Origin: an uncultured Oscillospiraceae bacterium
Lineage (GTDB): Bacteria; Bacillota; Clostridia; Oscillospirales; Acutalibacteraceae
Direction of reading: 5' to 3'
DNA length: 7,107 nt
Assembly: GCA_905203795.1 (NCBI GenBank)
Contig: CAJKXG010000065.1
Coordinates: forward strand, 1 to 7,107
Below, piece by piece: positions 1 to 6,227 of the stretch. A program made the translations under genes and the position numbers. The notes beneath the pieces were generated by a model, which saw only the letters and a program-made list of their open reading frames with translations, was not told the origin of the DNA and searched no databases. Within the stretch, counting starts at the first letter, position 1. Every line of letters begins with the position of its first letter.

Positions 1-53
1 AGCGACGTTTCACTGATGATGCCGGAAAGCGGAACGGTAAAATTCTTCGCCAT
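1..53 (-). CDS. N-terminal fragment, possibly HPr kinase/phosphorylase
   Basis: Only the first 17 codons lie in the window; the gene runs off the left edge. The start is clear: an ATG at 53-51 preceded by a strong Shine-Dalgarno (AGGGAGGA) five bases away, and behind that a TATAAT box. The peptide reads MAKNFTVPLSGIISETS. A short hydrophobic or polar opening followed by a PLSxII-type helix resembles the N-terminus of clostridial HprK, the bifunctional kinase/phosphorylase that modifies Ser46 of HPr in carbon catabolite control. This is a resemblance from memory over a few residues, and the P-loop that would prove it is outside the window. A sugar-metabolism neighbour (galactokinase, divergent) is compatible. 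That a gene starts here is nearly certain; its identity is a guess. Confidence 0.6.
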   Translation of the reverse strand, partial: MAKNFTVPLSGIISETS

Positions 54-114
54 AGGGGTCCTCCCTTTCTTGCCCGGGAATTTAATCCCAAATCCCCATA
101 AGATTCCATGTTCT

Positions 115-120
115 ATTATA
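115..120 (-). promoter_or_regulatory. -10 box of the leftward partial gene
   Basis: Read on the minus strand this is a perfect TATAAT, about 60 bases before the ATG at 53. The -35 region at the proper distance is only T-rich and has no good TTGACA match, so the promoter would rest mainly on the -10. The leader would be about 55 bases long. I see no hairpin or operator in it. Confidence 0.45.
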
Positions 121-184
121 CTGTATTTCTCCTCAAAAGAAAAGCACAATCTGCGCGGTTTTTCAAATTTTTCATATTTTTGTC

Positions 185-213
185 TTGCACCGTACCGCAA
201 AGCAGTGTAAAAT
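185..213 (+). promoter_or_regulatory. Promoter of the glycosyltransferase-galactokinase operon
   Basis: TTGCAC at 185-190 and TAAAAT at 208-213 are separated by exactly 17 bases, a good sigma-A arrangement. Three T5 tracts at 159-163, 168-172 and 177-181 lie just upstream and may act as an UP element. Transcription would begin near 220, leaving a leader of about 30 bases. This limits where translation of the glycosyltransferase can start. Confidence 0.65.
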
Positions 214-249
214 GAAACCAAATCCATTTGTCCGAAGGGGGCTACCGTC

Positions 250-1416
250 ATCGAGAAGCGACTTCGCATCGGGGAGTTCAACGATTCCTTCCCGCCGACC
301 ATCGACGGCGTGGCGCAAGCCGTCAAAAACTACGCGTATTATCTCCATCAAAACCATTGTGATGTGACCGTGGTCACACCTGCCTATAAAAATGTGGTGG
401 ATCGCTATCCGTTCGAGGTGTTCCGCTATCAATCCATTCCGCTGGACAGCCGCATCGGCTACCGCGCGGGCAACCCATTCAACCCCGAAACACTGGTGAA
501 ACTGCGCCGCAAGGAGTTTGATCTGCTGCACAGCCATGCGCCGTTCGCCTCCTCCATGCTGATCCACAACCTCAACCTGCGGCACAAGCTGCCGGTCGTG
601 CTCACCTATCACACCAAATTTGAGATCGATATCAACAAGCGCCTGACAAGCGATGTGATGCGCAAAGTAGCCATGCGGTTTTTGCTGAACAACATCAACG
701 ATGCGGACGAGGTGTGGACGGTGACGGCAAAATGCGGCGAGGCGCTGCGCGGCATCGGCTATGAGGGCGACTATATCGTGATGGAAAACGGCACGGATTT
801 CGCCTACGGCAAAGCCGACGAGGCACAGGTGGCGCAGCTTCGCGAGGCGTACGACATCCGCGACGAGGAATATGTGTTCCTGTTTGTCGGGCGCATGATG
901 TGGTACAAAAACACGCGGCTGATCCTCGATGCGCTCAAGATCGCCAAGGCGAAGGGGCTGCCGTTCCGCTGCTTCATGGTGGGCAGCGGCTTCGACGCGG
1001 AGGATATCAAGGCCTATGCGGTGTCGCTGGGGCTGGAACGCGAGGTGGTGTTCCCCGGTCCGATCTTCGACCGCGAATATCTGCGCGTATTCTACAGCAT
1101 GGCGGATATGTTCCTGTTCCCCTCCACCTACGACACCTCCGGCATTGTCGTGAAGGAAGCCGCCGCCTGCGATTGCCCTGCCCTGCTCGTGCGGGACAGT
1201 TGTGCCGCCGAGGGCGCGGAGCATCGGGTATCCGCGTTTTTGGCGGAGGAAAACGCCGCGTCCTGCGGCGAGGTGCTGCTGGACGCCTGTTCCGACCGCG
1301 AACGGCTGCACGCCGTCGGCAAAACCGCCGGCGAAAAGCTGTATTTGTCGTGGGAAACCGCCGTGGCGCGCGCCTATGATCGGTACCAATACATTCTGGA
1401 GCATTGGAAGGGCTGA
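250..1416 (+). CDS. GT4-family glycosyltransferase (GT-B fold), apparent ATC start
   Basis: This is a retaining GT-B glycosyltransferase of family GT4, about 388 residues, cytoplasmic or membrane-associated. It would move a sugar from a nucleotide-sugar donor to an acceptor that the sequence does not reveal; diacylglycerol glucosyltransferases are among the relatives. Residues 7-24 (RIGEFND then PPTIDGVAQAV) form the first beta strand and glycine loop of the N-terminal Rossmann domain. HSHAPF lies at 94-99, the donor-side VGRMMWYKN at 213-221, and a D295-x7-E303 pair stands where GT4 enzymes have E-x7-E. No ATG, GTG or TTG exists in frame before the GTG at 310. That codon has no ribosome binding site and would delete the first strand. 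The AAGGGGG at 235-241 lies eight bases before ATC at 250, so ATC (or a miscalled ATG) is the likely start. The stop is three bases before galactokinase, so the two are co-transcribed. Confidence 0.85.
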   Translation: MEKRLRIGEFNDSFPPTIDGVAQAVKNYAYYLHQNHCDVTVVTPAYKNVVDRYPFEVFRYQSIPLDSRIGYRAGNPFNPETLVKLRRKEFDLLHSHAPFASSMLIHNLNLRHKLPVVLTYHTKFEIDINKRLTSDVMRKVAMRFLLNNINDADEVWTVTAKCGEALRGIGYEGDYIVMENGTDFAYGKADEAQVAQLREAYDIRDEEYVFLFVGRMMWYKNTRLILDALKIAKAKGLPFRCFMVGSGFDAEDIKAYAVSLGLEREVVFPGPIFDREYLRVFYSMADMFLFPSTYDTSGIVVKEAAACDCPALLVRDSCAAEGAEHRVSAFLAEENAASCGEVLLDACSDRERLHAVGKTAGEKLYLSWETAVARAYDRYQYILEHWKG

Positions 1417-1419
1417 CAC

Positions 1420-2700
1420 ATGCAGACTTGTTATGAGCAACTGACCGCCGGCGGGTTTGACAACGCACTGGCGATGTTGTACGGCAAAGCCGCCGTCCCC
1501 GCGCAACGGGAACGATATGCCCGCGCAGTCGCTTCGTTCACCGATATGTTCGGCAAACGCGACCGCGTTTGGCTGCTTTCCGCGCCCGGACGCACCGAAC
1601 TGGGCGGCAACCACACCGACCACAATCACGGGCTGGCGCTGGCCGGCGCTGTGGACATGGACATTATCGCAGCGGCCGCCCCCTCCGGCGGAAATCAGGT
1701 GCGCGTACACTCGGAAGGGTTCCCGACCATGACCGTCTCGCTGGACACGCGGGAGGTCGATCCCGCCGAGCGGGGAAAATCCACCGCGCTGATCCGCGGC
1801 ATGGCGGCAGGCATGCAGGCGTTGGGACTGCCGATCGGCGGGTTTGACATGGTCACCGATTCCACCGTACCGAAAGGCGCGGGGTTGTCCTCCTCCGCCG
1901 CGTTTGAGCTGCTCATCGGCACGGCGTTCGACCACTTGTTCGGCGACGGCAAGCTGCCGCCGGTGACACTGGCACGCATAGCACAACACGCCGAGAACGC
2001 CTATTTCGGCAAACCGAGCGGACTGCTGGATCAGCTCGGCTGCGCGGTCGGCGGTGCGATCGAGATCGATTTTGCCGATCCGTCCGAGCCGCAGGTACAG
2101 GCGTTTCCGTTTCAGCCCGCCGATCACGGCTATCGGCTGTGCATCGTCAACACACGCGGCGATCACGCCAACCTCACAGACGATTACGCCGCCGTCACGC
2201 GGGAGATGCGGGCGGTGTCGCGGTCGCTCAAAGTGAAGTTTTTGCGGGAAACGAGCCGCGAAGCGGTATTGGCGCATCTGCCCATGCTGCGCCGCCGTCA
2301 CGGTGATCGCGCGGTGTTACGGGCACTGCATTTCTTCGACGAAAACGAGCGGGTCAAGGCGCAGGCGGCGGCTTTGAAAGCGGATGATTTCGAGGCATTC
2401 CGCCGACTGGTCGCGCAGTCGGGGCGATCATCGTTTGAGTTTTTGCAGAATGTGTATTCCGTGCGCCATCCGAAACAGCAGGGCTTGCCGCTGGCGCTGT
2501 ATCTGGCGCAATCGCTGCTCGGCGACGAGGGCGCGTGGCGCGTGCACGGCGGCGGCTTTGCGGGCACGACGCAGAATTATGTGCCGATCGACCGCATGCC
2601 CGCCTTCCGCAAAGCGATGGAAGCCGCATTCGGCGAAGGCTGCTGCTACGAGATGAACCTCCGTCCCGTCGGCGGGGTGCAAGTGAACATGGAAAAGTGA
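1420..2700 (+). CDS. galK: Galactokinase (GHMP kinase family)
   Basis: The enzyme phosphorylates galactose to galactose 1-phosphate with ATP, the first committed step of the Leloir pathway, in the cytoplasm. All GHMP landmarks are present: the galactokinase signature GRTELGGNHTDHNHG at residues 57-71 (R58, H65, D67), the ATP-binding PKGAGLSSSAA at 151-161, the catalytic-base region GLLDQLG with D204, NTRGDHANLTDDYAA at 244-258, and the C-terminal glycine motif GGGFAGT at 377-383. At 426 residues it is longer than the roughly 390 of Escherichia coli or Bacillus enzymes, mostly through an N-terminal extension of some 30 residues. The usual GEHTD is GNHTD here, so a sugar-contacting Glu is Asn (residue 64). 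The start ATG has GGAAGGG seven bases upstream. It follows the glycosyltransferase by three bases and ends at a strong hairpin. A related hexose or hexosamine substrate is possible. Confidence 0.9.
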   Translation: MQTCYEQLTAGGFDNALAMLYGKAAVPAQRERYARAVASFTDMFGKRDRVWLLSAPGRTELGGNHTDHNHGLALAGAVDMDIIAAAAPSGGNQVRVHSEGFPTMTVSLDTREVDPAERGKSTALIRGMAAGMQALGLPIGGFDMVTDSTVPKGAGLSSSAAFELLIGTAFDHLFGDGKLPPVTLARIAQHAENAYFGKPSGLLDQLGCAVGGAIEIDFADPSEPQVQAFPFQPADHGYRLCIVNTRGDHANLTDDYAAVTREMRAVSRSLKVKFLRETSREAVLAHLPMLRRRHGDRAVLRALHFFDENERVKAQAAALKADDFEAFRRLVAQSGRSSFEFLQNVYSVRHPKQQGLPLALYLAQSLLGDEGAWRVHGGGFAGTTQNYVPIDRMPAFRKAMEAAFGEGCCYEMNLRPVGGVQVNMEK

Positions 2701-2722
2701 ACCTGAGATTCACAATAGCAAG

Positions 2723-2754
2723 AAACACCGTGAGACAGTTGTCTCACGGTGTTT
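2723..2754. terminator. Bidirectional terminator between galK and the lipoprotein gene
   Basis: A perfect 14-bp stem (AAACACCGTGAGAC with its complement) closes a four-base AGTT loop. The stem ends in AAA/TTT on both sides, so a U-run follows the hairpin whichever strand is read. It lies 22 bases after the galK stop and 57 bases after the stop of the convergent lipoprotein gene, and so can serve both. Confidence 0.9.
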
Positions 2755-2811
2755 TCGCTTGCATTCATTCGACACATATAATGGATGGTGCGGGTAGCCG
2801 GATAAATCTTT

Positions 2812-3504
2812 TTAAGCAGCGCTTTCCAAAGCTGCCACTTTGTTTTGCATGGCCTGCTTCTCGCTGTTGTCCTGCCACCCTTGCATCAACTCTTTGACCT
2901 CGGCTATGGTGATATTCTCTTTCTCGTAATCCGCCAAGCTGTGTTCTTCCAGCCATTCATACGTATACAGCTTGCCGTTATGATATAATGCATAATCGTT
3001 TTTGAAGGTGCGGTTGACCAACGCCATATCGTCGGAATACAATATGTCGATCTCCTCGCGGGTAAACTGCGGACTGTCTTGCGCCGTGCCGTCCTCCTTA
3101 TACAAAAGCACCTGCACGGCGCTCTCCTTCGGAATCTTCAGTTCCAAAAGGAAATTGCGAAGTGTGCATTCTTCGCCTGAGCGGGGACTCTTTTGATATT
3201 CCGATTCAAATTGCTTGGTCCAATCCTCAAAATCTGGCTTGGTTACAACCTGTCGCCATACAAAATCTGTGGAAACGCCCATGTATCTTGATTGATACGG
3301 ATACCGCAGGTGATCCACACTGCCATCATCGACATAGGCCGTCGGTTCGGTCGTTTCAGTCGTCGTTGTGGTAGCGGCGGCAGTCGTCGTCGTTTGAGAA
3401 GCGGCGTCCTGCGAAGACGGCATTCCCTGCGGTGCCGTACATCCTGCAAGAAAAATGACGAGAAACATGGCAACTATGAGCGAAAAAACACGGTAATTGT
3501 TCAT
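2812..3504 (-). CDS. Orphan lipoprotein with Thr-rich linker
   Basis: This is a predicted exported lipoprotein of 230 residues. Residues 1-22 form a lipoprotein signal peptide: a short charged start, a hydrophobic core, and the lipobox LAGC with Cys22 as the lipidation site. Residues 37-55 are a Ser/Thr/Glu linker dominated by runs of threonine, typical of surface lipoproteins in Gram-positive Clostridia. The rest (about 60-230) is an acidic, soluble domain with NDYALYHNGKLYTYEWLEEHS at its centre; similar stretches recur, as I remember, in uncharacterised clostridial proteins, but I know no function. The frame stays open 51 codons upstream, to 3657. I chose the ATG at 3504 because GAAAGGG lies about eight bases before it and because a signal peptide must be N-terminal. 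Composition is more AT-rich than its neighbours, which may mean recent acquisition. It is a single-gene unit with its own promoter and a shared terminator. Confidence 0.85.
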   Translation of the reverse strand: MNNYRVFSLIVAMFLVIFLAGCTAPQGMPSSQDAASQTTTTAAATTTTTETTEPTAYVDDGSVDHLRYPYQSRYMGVSTDFVWRQVVTKPDFEDWTKQFESEYQKSPRSGEECTLRNFLLELKIPKESAVQVLLYKEDGTAQDSPQFTREEIDILYSDDMALVNRTFKNDYALYHNGKLYTYEWLEEHSLADYEKENITIAEVKELMQGWQDNSEKQAMQNKVAALESAA

Positions 3505-3639
3505 CACTGACACCCTTTCAAAATCATTATCCGACATATCATATACCGTCCGCCATTTTCTTTCAAATTTTACAACATCTGCATCAGACTCACCTCTTTC
3601 TGTCAAATTATATATTTCGCTTATGTATTTTGCATTTAT

Positions 3640-3668
3640 AGTATATGCGAAATTCATTGATTTGTAAA
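3640..3668 (-). promoter_or_regulatory. Promoter of the lipoprotein gene
   Basis: Read on the minus strand, TTTACA (3668-3663) and TATACT (3645-3640) are 17 bases apart, each one mismatch from consensus. Transcription would begin near 3633, giving a leader of about 130 bases before the ATG at 3504. Two short palindromes, CAAATTTG (3691-3698) and CAAATATTTG (3703-3712), lie just upstream. Confidence 0.6.
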
Positions 3669-3727
3669 CGCTATATTTTAAAAAATATCACAAATTTGCT
3701 TTCAAATATTTGTGCACTAACACAGCA

Positions 3728-3758
3728 AAAAGGCGTTCCCGTAACGAGAGCGCCTTTT
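3728..3758 (-). terminator. Terminator of the MGMT-family gene
   Basis: AAAAGGCG (3728-3735) pairs with CGCCTTTT (3751-3758), and up to three further pairs, one of them a wobble, extend the stem inward. On the minus strand the hairpin starts four bases after the TAA of the MGMT-family gene and is followed by a run of five T, the classic intrinsic form. Confidence 0.85.
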
Positions 3759-3761
3759 CGT

Positions 3762-4097
3762 TTATTCCTCATTCGGTATCCACAAAAACCGCTTCAGATC
3801 CACACGCCCGTCAGGGGTGAAGATCACCCCTTCCTCCGTGAGCAGCTCCCGTTGGCGGTTGCCGCCGCCGAACGCGAACGCGGGCGACACCTCGCCGAAG
3901 CGGTTGACCACACGAAAACAAGGGATATGCGCGGGATCGGGGTTGACATGCAGCGCGTACCCCACCACCCGCGACCAGTGCGGATTGCCCGCCAGCATCG
4001 CCACCTGCCCGTAGGTGGCGACCCGCCCGCGCGGAATGCACCGCACCACGTCGTAAATGCGGGCAAAGGTATTGGACGATGCGGATTTTTCTTTCAT
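3762..4097 (-). CDS. MGMT-family (O6-alkylguanine transferase-like) protein, PCFRVV variant
   Basis: This 111-residue protein is just the DNA-binding/active-site domain of the O6-alkylguanine-DNA alkyltransferase family, without the N-terminal domain of Ogt or Ada. Visible landmarks are IPRGRVATYGQVA (21-33, with Tyr29 where the family uses a Tyr to handle the flipped base), AGNPHWSRVVG (36-46, with Arg43 at the base-extruding arginine position), IPCFRVVN (58-65) and LLTEEGV (85-91). Cys60 stands at the methyl-acceptor position, but the next residue, normally His of PCHRV that activates the Cys, is Phe61. The protein may therefore repair poorly and act instead as an alkyltransferase-like damage sensor that feeds nucleotide excision repair. 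The frame extends to a GTG at 4115, but AAGGAG at 4109-4104 is six bases before the ATG at 4097, so I start there. ATG at 4100 is a near alternative. Confidence 0.85.
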   Translation of the reverse strand: MKEKSASSNTFARIYDVVRCIPRGRVATYGQVAMLAGNPHWSRVVGYALHVNPDPAHIPCFRVVNRFGEVSPAFAFGGGNRQRELLTEEGVIFTPDGRVDLKRFLWIPNEE

Positions 4098-4121
4098 CAT
4101 ATGCTCCTTTTTCACTCAAAA

Positions 4122-4148
4122 GTGGCATTCCCGCTGTGGGAATGCCAC
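4122..4148 (-). terminator. Hairpin after the flotillin gene, weak U-tract
   Basis: An 11-bp perfect stem (GTGGCATTCCC with its complement) closes a five-base loop, beginning 13 bases after the flotillin stop. On the minus strand only four T follow before GAGTG, so termination may be partial. The MGMT-family ribosome binding site starts nine bases beyond the T run. Confidence 0.7.
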
Positions 4149-4161
4149 CTTTCTTATGCGA

Positions 4162-5571
4162 TCACTCCACCGGTGTTTCCGCCGGCGCTTCCGCCGGACG
4201 CTCGGTCGCGAGGAAAGAGGGGACTTGCAACCCCGCCATTTTGAACGTTTCGCTCAGCGGGGGGATGGATTTCATCATGCCGGAGAGAAAATTCGCCGTG
4301 GTGGGCGAACCGCCCTCGCCGTTCATGCTGTCCCACACCGTGATCTTGTCGATGTTGAGGTTCTTGACCGCCTCAACCTGAATCTTGGTCAGTTCTTCGA
4401 TCTTATCGGTCAGCATCATCTGCACCGCCGCGTCGGCACTGCCCGCCGCCTTGACGATCTCGGCAAAGCCCTCCGCCTGCTTGGACAGAATCTCCTGAAT
4501 ACCGCGTGCCTGCGACGCCATCTTCGCAAAGATCGCGTCCGCTTCGCCCTGCGCCATCCGGCGCGTCTGTTCCGCCTGCGCTTCCGCTTCCAGCACCAAG
4601 CGCTCCTTCTCGATCTGCGCCTTGACGATGATATCCGCCTGCTGCGTCGCCAGTTCGCGCGCCGCACGCGCTTTTTCCGCCGCCTGCTCCGCCGCGTACG
4701 CTTCCTCGCGCGCTTTCGCTTCCGCCAGCTTTTCGGCGGTCACGGCGCGGCGCATGGCCTCCGCTTCCTGCTCACGCAGCGTCGCGTTGGAATCCGCGAT
4801 GTTCGCTTTCGACTTGTTTTCGCCGTCCACCGCCGTCGCATTCGCCGCCGCGACCGACACGCGCTGATCGCGCACGGCGTTCGCTTCACCGATGGAACCT
4901 TCGCGGTTGCGCTCCGCCACCGAAATACGCGCTTCGTTGATCGCTTTTGCGGCGGCTTCTTTTCCGAGCGCCTCAATATAGCCCGATTCGTCGCTGATAT
5001 CGGTGACGTTGACGTTGATCAGCCGCAGACCGATCTTGCGCAGTTCGCTTTCCACGCAGGAGGACACCGCTTCGAGGAACTTGTCACGGTCGGTGTTGAT
5101 CTCCTCGATCTGCATGGTCGCGATGATCAGACGCATCTGACCGAAAATGATGTCCTTTGCCAGTTCCTGAATCTCCTGCAAACGCAGTCCCAGCAGCCGC
5201 TCGGCGGCGTTCTGCATCGTGCCCGGCTCGGTGGAGATCCCCACCGTAAACCGCGCGGGCACGTCGATGCGGATGTTCTGACGGGACAGGGCGCTCTTCA
5301 GATCGACGCTGATGGACATCGGCGTCAGATCGAGATATTGATAATCCTGCACCACGGGGATGACGAACGCCGCACCGCCGTGGATGCACTTGGCGGAACG
5401 CGCCGTGCCGTCCTTGTTCTGCCCGACTTTACCGTAGATGACCATCACTTTGTCGGACGGGCAGCGGCGGAAACGGGACAGAAACACCAGCAACAAGCTG
5501 AACAACAGCACCACGATGACGATGACAGCCGTCAGTGCCGACGGGGGAACGGAAATTGCCGCACGAATCAT
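4162..5571 (-). CDS. floT: Flotillin-like SPFH membrane scaffold protein (FloT/YuaG type)
   Basis: Flotillins oligomerise on the cytoplasmic face of the membrane and organise fluid or raft-like microdomains, affecting protein secretion, signalling and cell shape. This protein has 469 residues, slightly shorter than Bacillus subtilis FloT. Residues 13-32 are a hydrophobic anchor; about 35-205 form the SPFH/band-7 domain (DKVMVIYGKVG at 40-50, INTDRDKF at 158-165). Residues 205-350 are a long Ala/Glu/Lys/Arg coiled coil with the EA-rich repeats typical of flotillins. NIDKITVWDSMNG near 406-418 is a hallmark of the C-terminal part, followed by a Pro/Ala/Glu tail. The frame begins at a GTG at 5580, but this overlaps the ribosome binding site AAGGAG; the ATG at 5571 has eight bases of spacing and is preferred. 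It lies 32 bases downstream of the NfeD-like gene, as in the Bacillus yuaF-yuaG pair, and ends at a hairpin. Confidence 0.92.
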   Translation of the reverse strand: MIRAAISVPPSALTAVIVIVVLLFSLLLVFLSRFRRCPSDKVMVIYGKVGQNKDGTARSAKCIHGGAAFVIPVVQDYQYLDLTPMSISVDLKSALSRQNIRIDVPARFTVGISTEPGTMQNAAERLLGLRLQEIQELAKDIIFGQMRLIIATMQIEEINTDRDKFLEAVSSCVESELRKIGLRLINVNVTDISDESGYIEALGKEAAAKAINEARISVAERNREGSIGEANAVRDQRVSVAAANATAVDGENKSKANIADSNATLREQEAEAMRRAVTAEKLAEAKAREEAYAAEQAAEKARAARELATQQADIIVKAQIEKERLVLEAEAQAEQTRRMAQGEADAIFAKMASQARGIQEILSKQAEGFAEIVKAAGSADAAVQMMLTDKIEELTKIQVEAVKNLNIDKITVWDSMNGEGGSPTTANFLSGMMKSIPPLSETFKMAGLQVPSFLATERPAEAPAETPVE

Positions 5572-5603
5572 AACAAACACTCCTTTTTATATATGGATAT
5601 ACA

Positions 5604-6215
5604 TCAGACCGGCTCAACCACCAGCACATGATTGTCGGTCACGCGAACCACCTTGACGGATTGACCGGTTTTCAGCGCGCCGGAGGGACAGATCGCATCC
5701 ATCTCCGTGAAGCGCTCCTGCACCACCAAGGTCACCTTGCCCTTGCCGTTTTCCGCGATCGGCACATACACCTCGCCGATCACGCCCACCGCATTTTGCG
5801 GATCGAGATTGCCGCTTTGCTGCAAGCGCATGGACATGCGCAAAAACAGCGCCACCAGCAGCATCGCGCCAAACCCCGCCGCGATACCGATCAGCACACT
5901 GACCGTCGGATGTACGCCGAGATCCAGCAGGGCGATGCCGACCCAGCCGCATACGACCAAAAACGCAACGATCCCGCGCAGCGTCAGCATCCGCAGCCCG
6001 CCGATATGATCCGCACCGTCGTGGTCGTGGTCATGATCAAAATCGTGATCGTGGTCGAAATCATGATCCACATCGTGATCCACATCCGTTTCGCTGTCGT
6101 GTCCCAACCCGAACAGCAGCAGCAGCGTTTGCAGCACCAGAATCACCGTGGACGGGATCGCGATCAGATACAGCACCTGATGCAGCACATCCAGTGCCGT
6201 CCACCATGCCATCAT
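5604..6215 (-). CDS. NfeD-like membrane protein with Asp/His-rich loop (YuaF-like)
   Basis: NfeD proteins are partners of SPFH/flotillin proteins; this one belongs to the short class without a protease domain, like Bacillus YuaF. It has 203 residues. Hydrophobic segments at about 13-37, 76-97 and 104-125 predict three membrane spans, and residues 143-203 form the C-terminal OB-fold beta-barrel (GVIGEVYVP, then GQSVKVVRVTDNHVLVVEP). Between the first two spans, residues 39-70 are almost only Asp and His (nine His and thirteen to fourteen Asp, in DHD and DFDHDH units), a likely metal-binding loop that is not a standard part of the family. The ATG at 6215 has AGGAGGG six bases upstream, which overlaps the end of the regulator gene. 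The gene sits in the middle of the operon, 12 bases after the regulator and 32 before flotillin. Its link to flotillin is established for the family; metal binding is inference. Confidence 0.88.
   Translation of the reverse strand: MMAWWTALDVLHQVLYLIAIPSTVILVLQTLLLLFGLGHDSETDVDHDVDHDFDHDHDFDHDHDHDGADHIGGLRMLTLRGIVAFLVVCGWVGIALLDLGVHPTVSVLIGIAAGFGAMLLVALFLRMSMRLQQSGNLDPQNAVGVIGEVYVPIAENGKGKVTLVVQERFTEMDAICPSGALKTGQSVKVVRVTDNHVLVVEPV
6006..6101 (-). repeat. Tandem repeat coding the Asp/His-rich loop
   Basis: On the minus strand, 6- and 12-base units of GATCAC, GACCAC, GATGTGGATCAC and GATTTTGATCAT type follow each other. Units differ mainly at third positions, so the peptide pattern is kept better than the DNA pattern. 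The array is in frame, so slippage would change loop length in steps without breaking the gene. Confidence 0.75.
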
Positions 6216-6227
6216 GTAAAGCCCTCC

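Noticed and set aside
212..367. Small plus-strand frame from ATG 212 overlapping the glycosyltransferase start
   Set aside because: The ATG lies inside the -10 box, upstream of the predicted transcription start, and the frame is out of phase with the conserved GT4 sequence. I considered a frameshift joining it to the gene, but nothing in the peptide supports it.
172..2301. Minus-strand open frame of 709 codons opposite the glycosyltransferase and galactokinase
   Set aside because: It crosses two well-identified genes, is rich in His, Arg, Gln and Gly, and matches no domain. It is a shadow of the GC-biased third positions on the other strand.
3505..3657. N-terminal extension of the lipoprotein to ATG at 3657
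   Set aside because: It would place 51 residues before a lipoprotein signal peptide and would overlap the predicted -10 box and the transcription start; the ATG at 3504 has a good ribosome binding site.
3672..3687. AT-rich palindrome ATATTTT-AA-AAAATAT
   Set aside because: Expected by chance in such an AT-rich gap, and not placed at a promoter element; no CRISPR, tRNA or insertion-sequence features accompany it.
4057..5631. Plus-strand open frame of 524 codons opposite the flotillin gene
   Set aside because: Extreme Arg/His/Leu composition and full overlap with a clear SPFH protein mark it as an antisense shadow.
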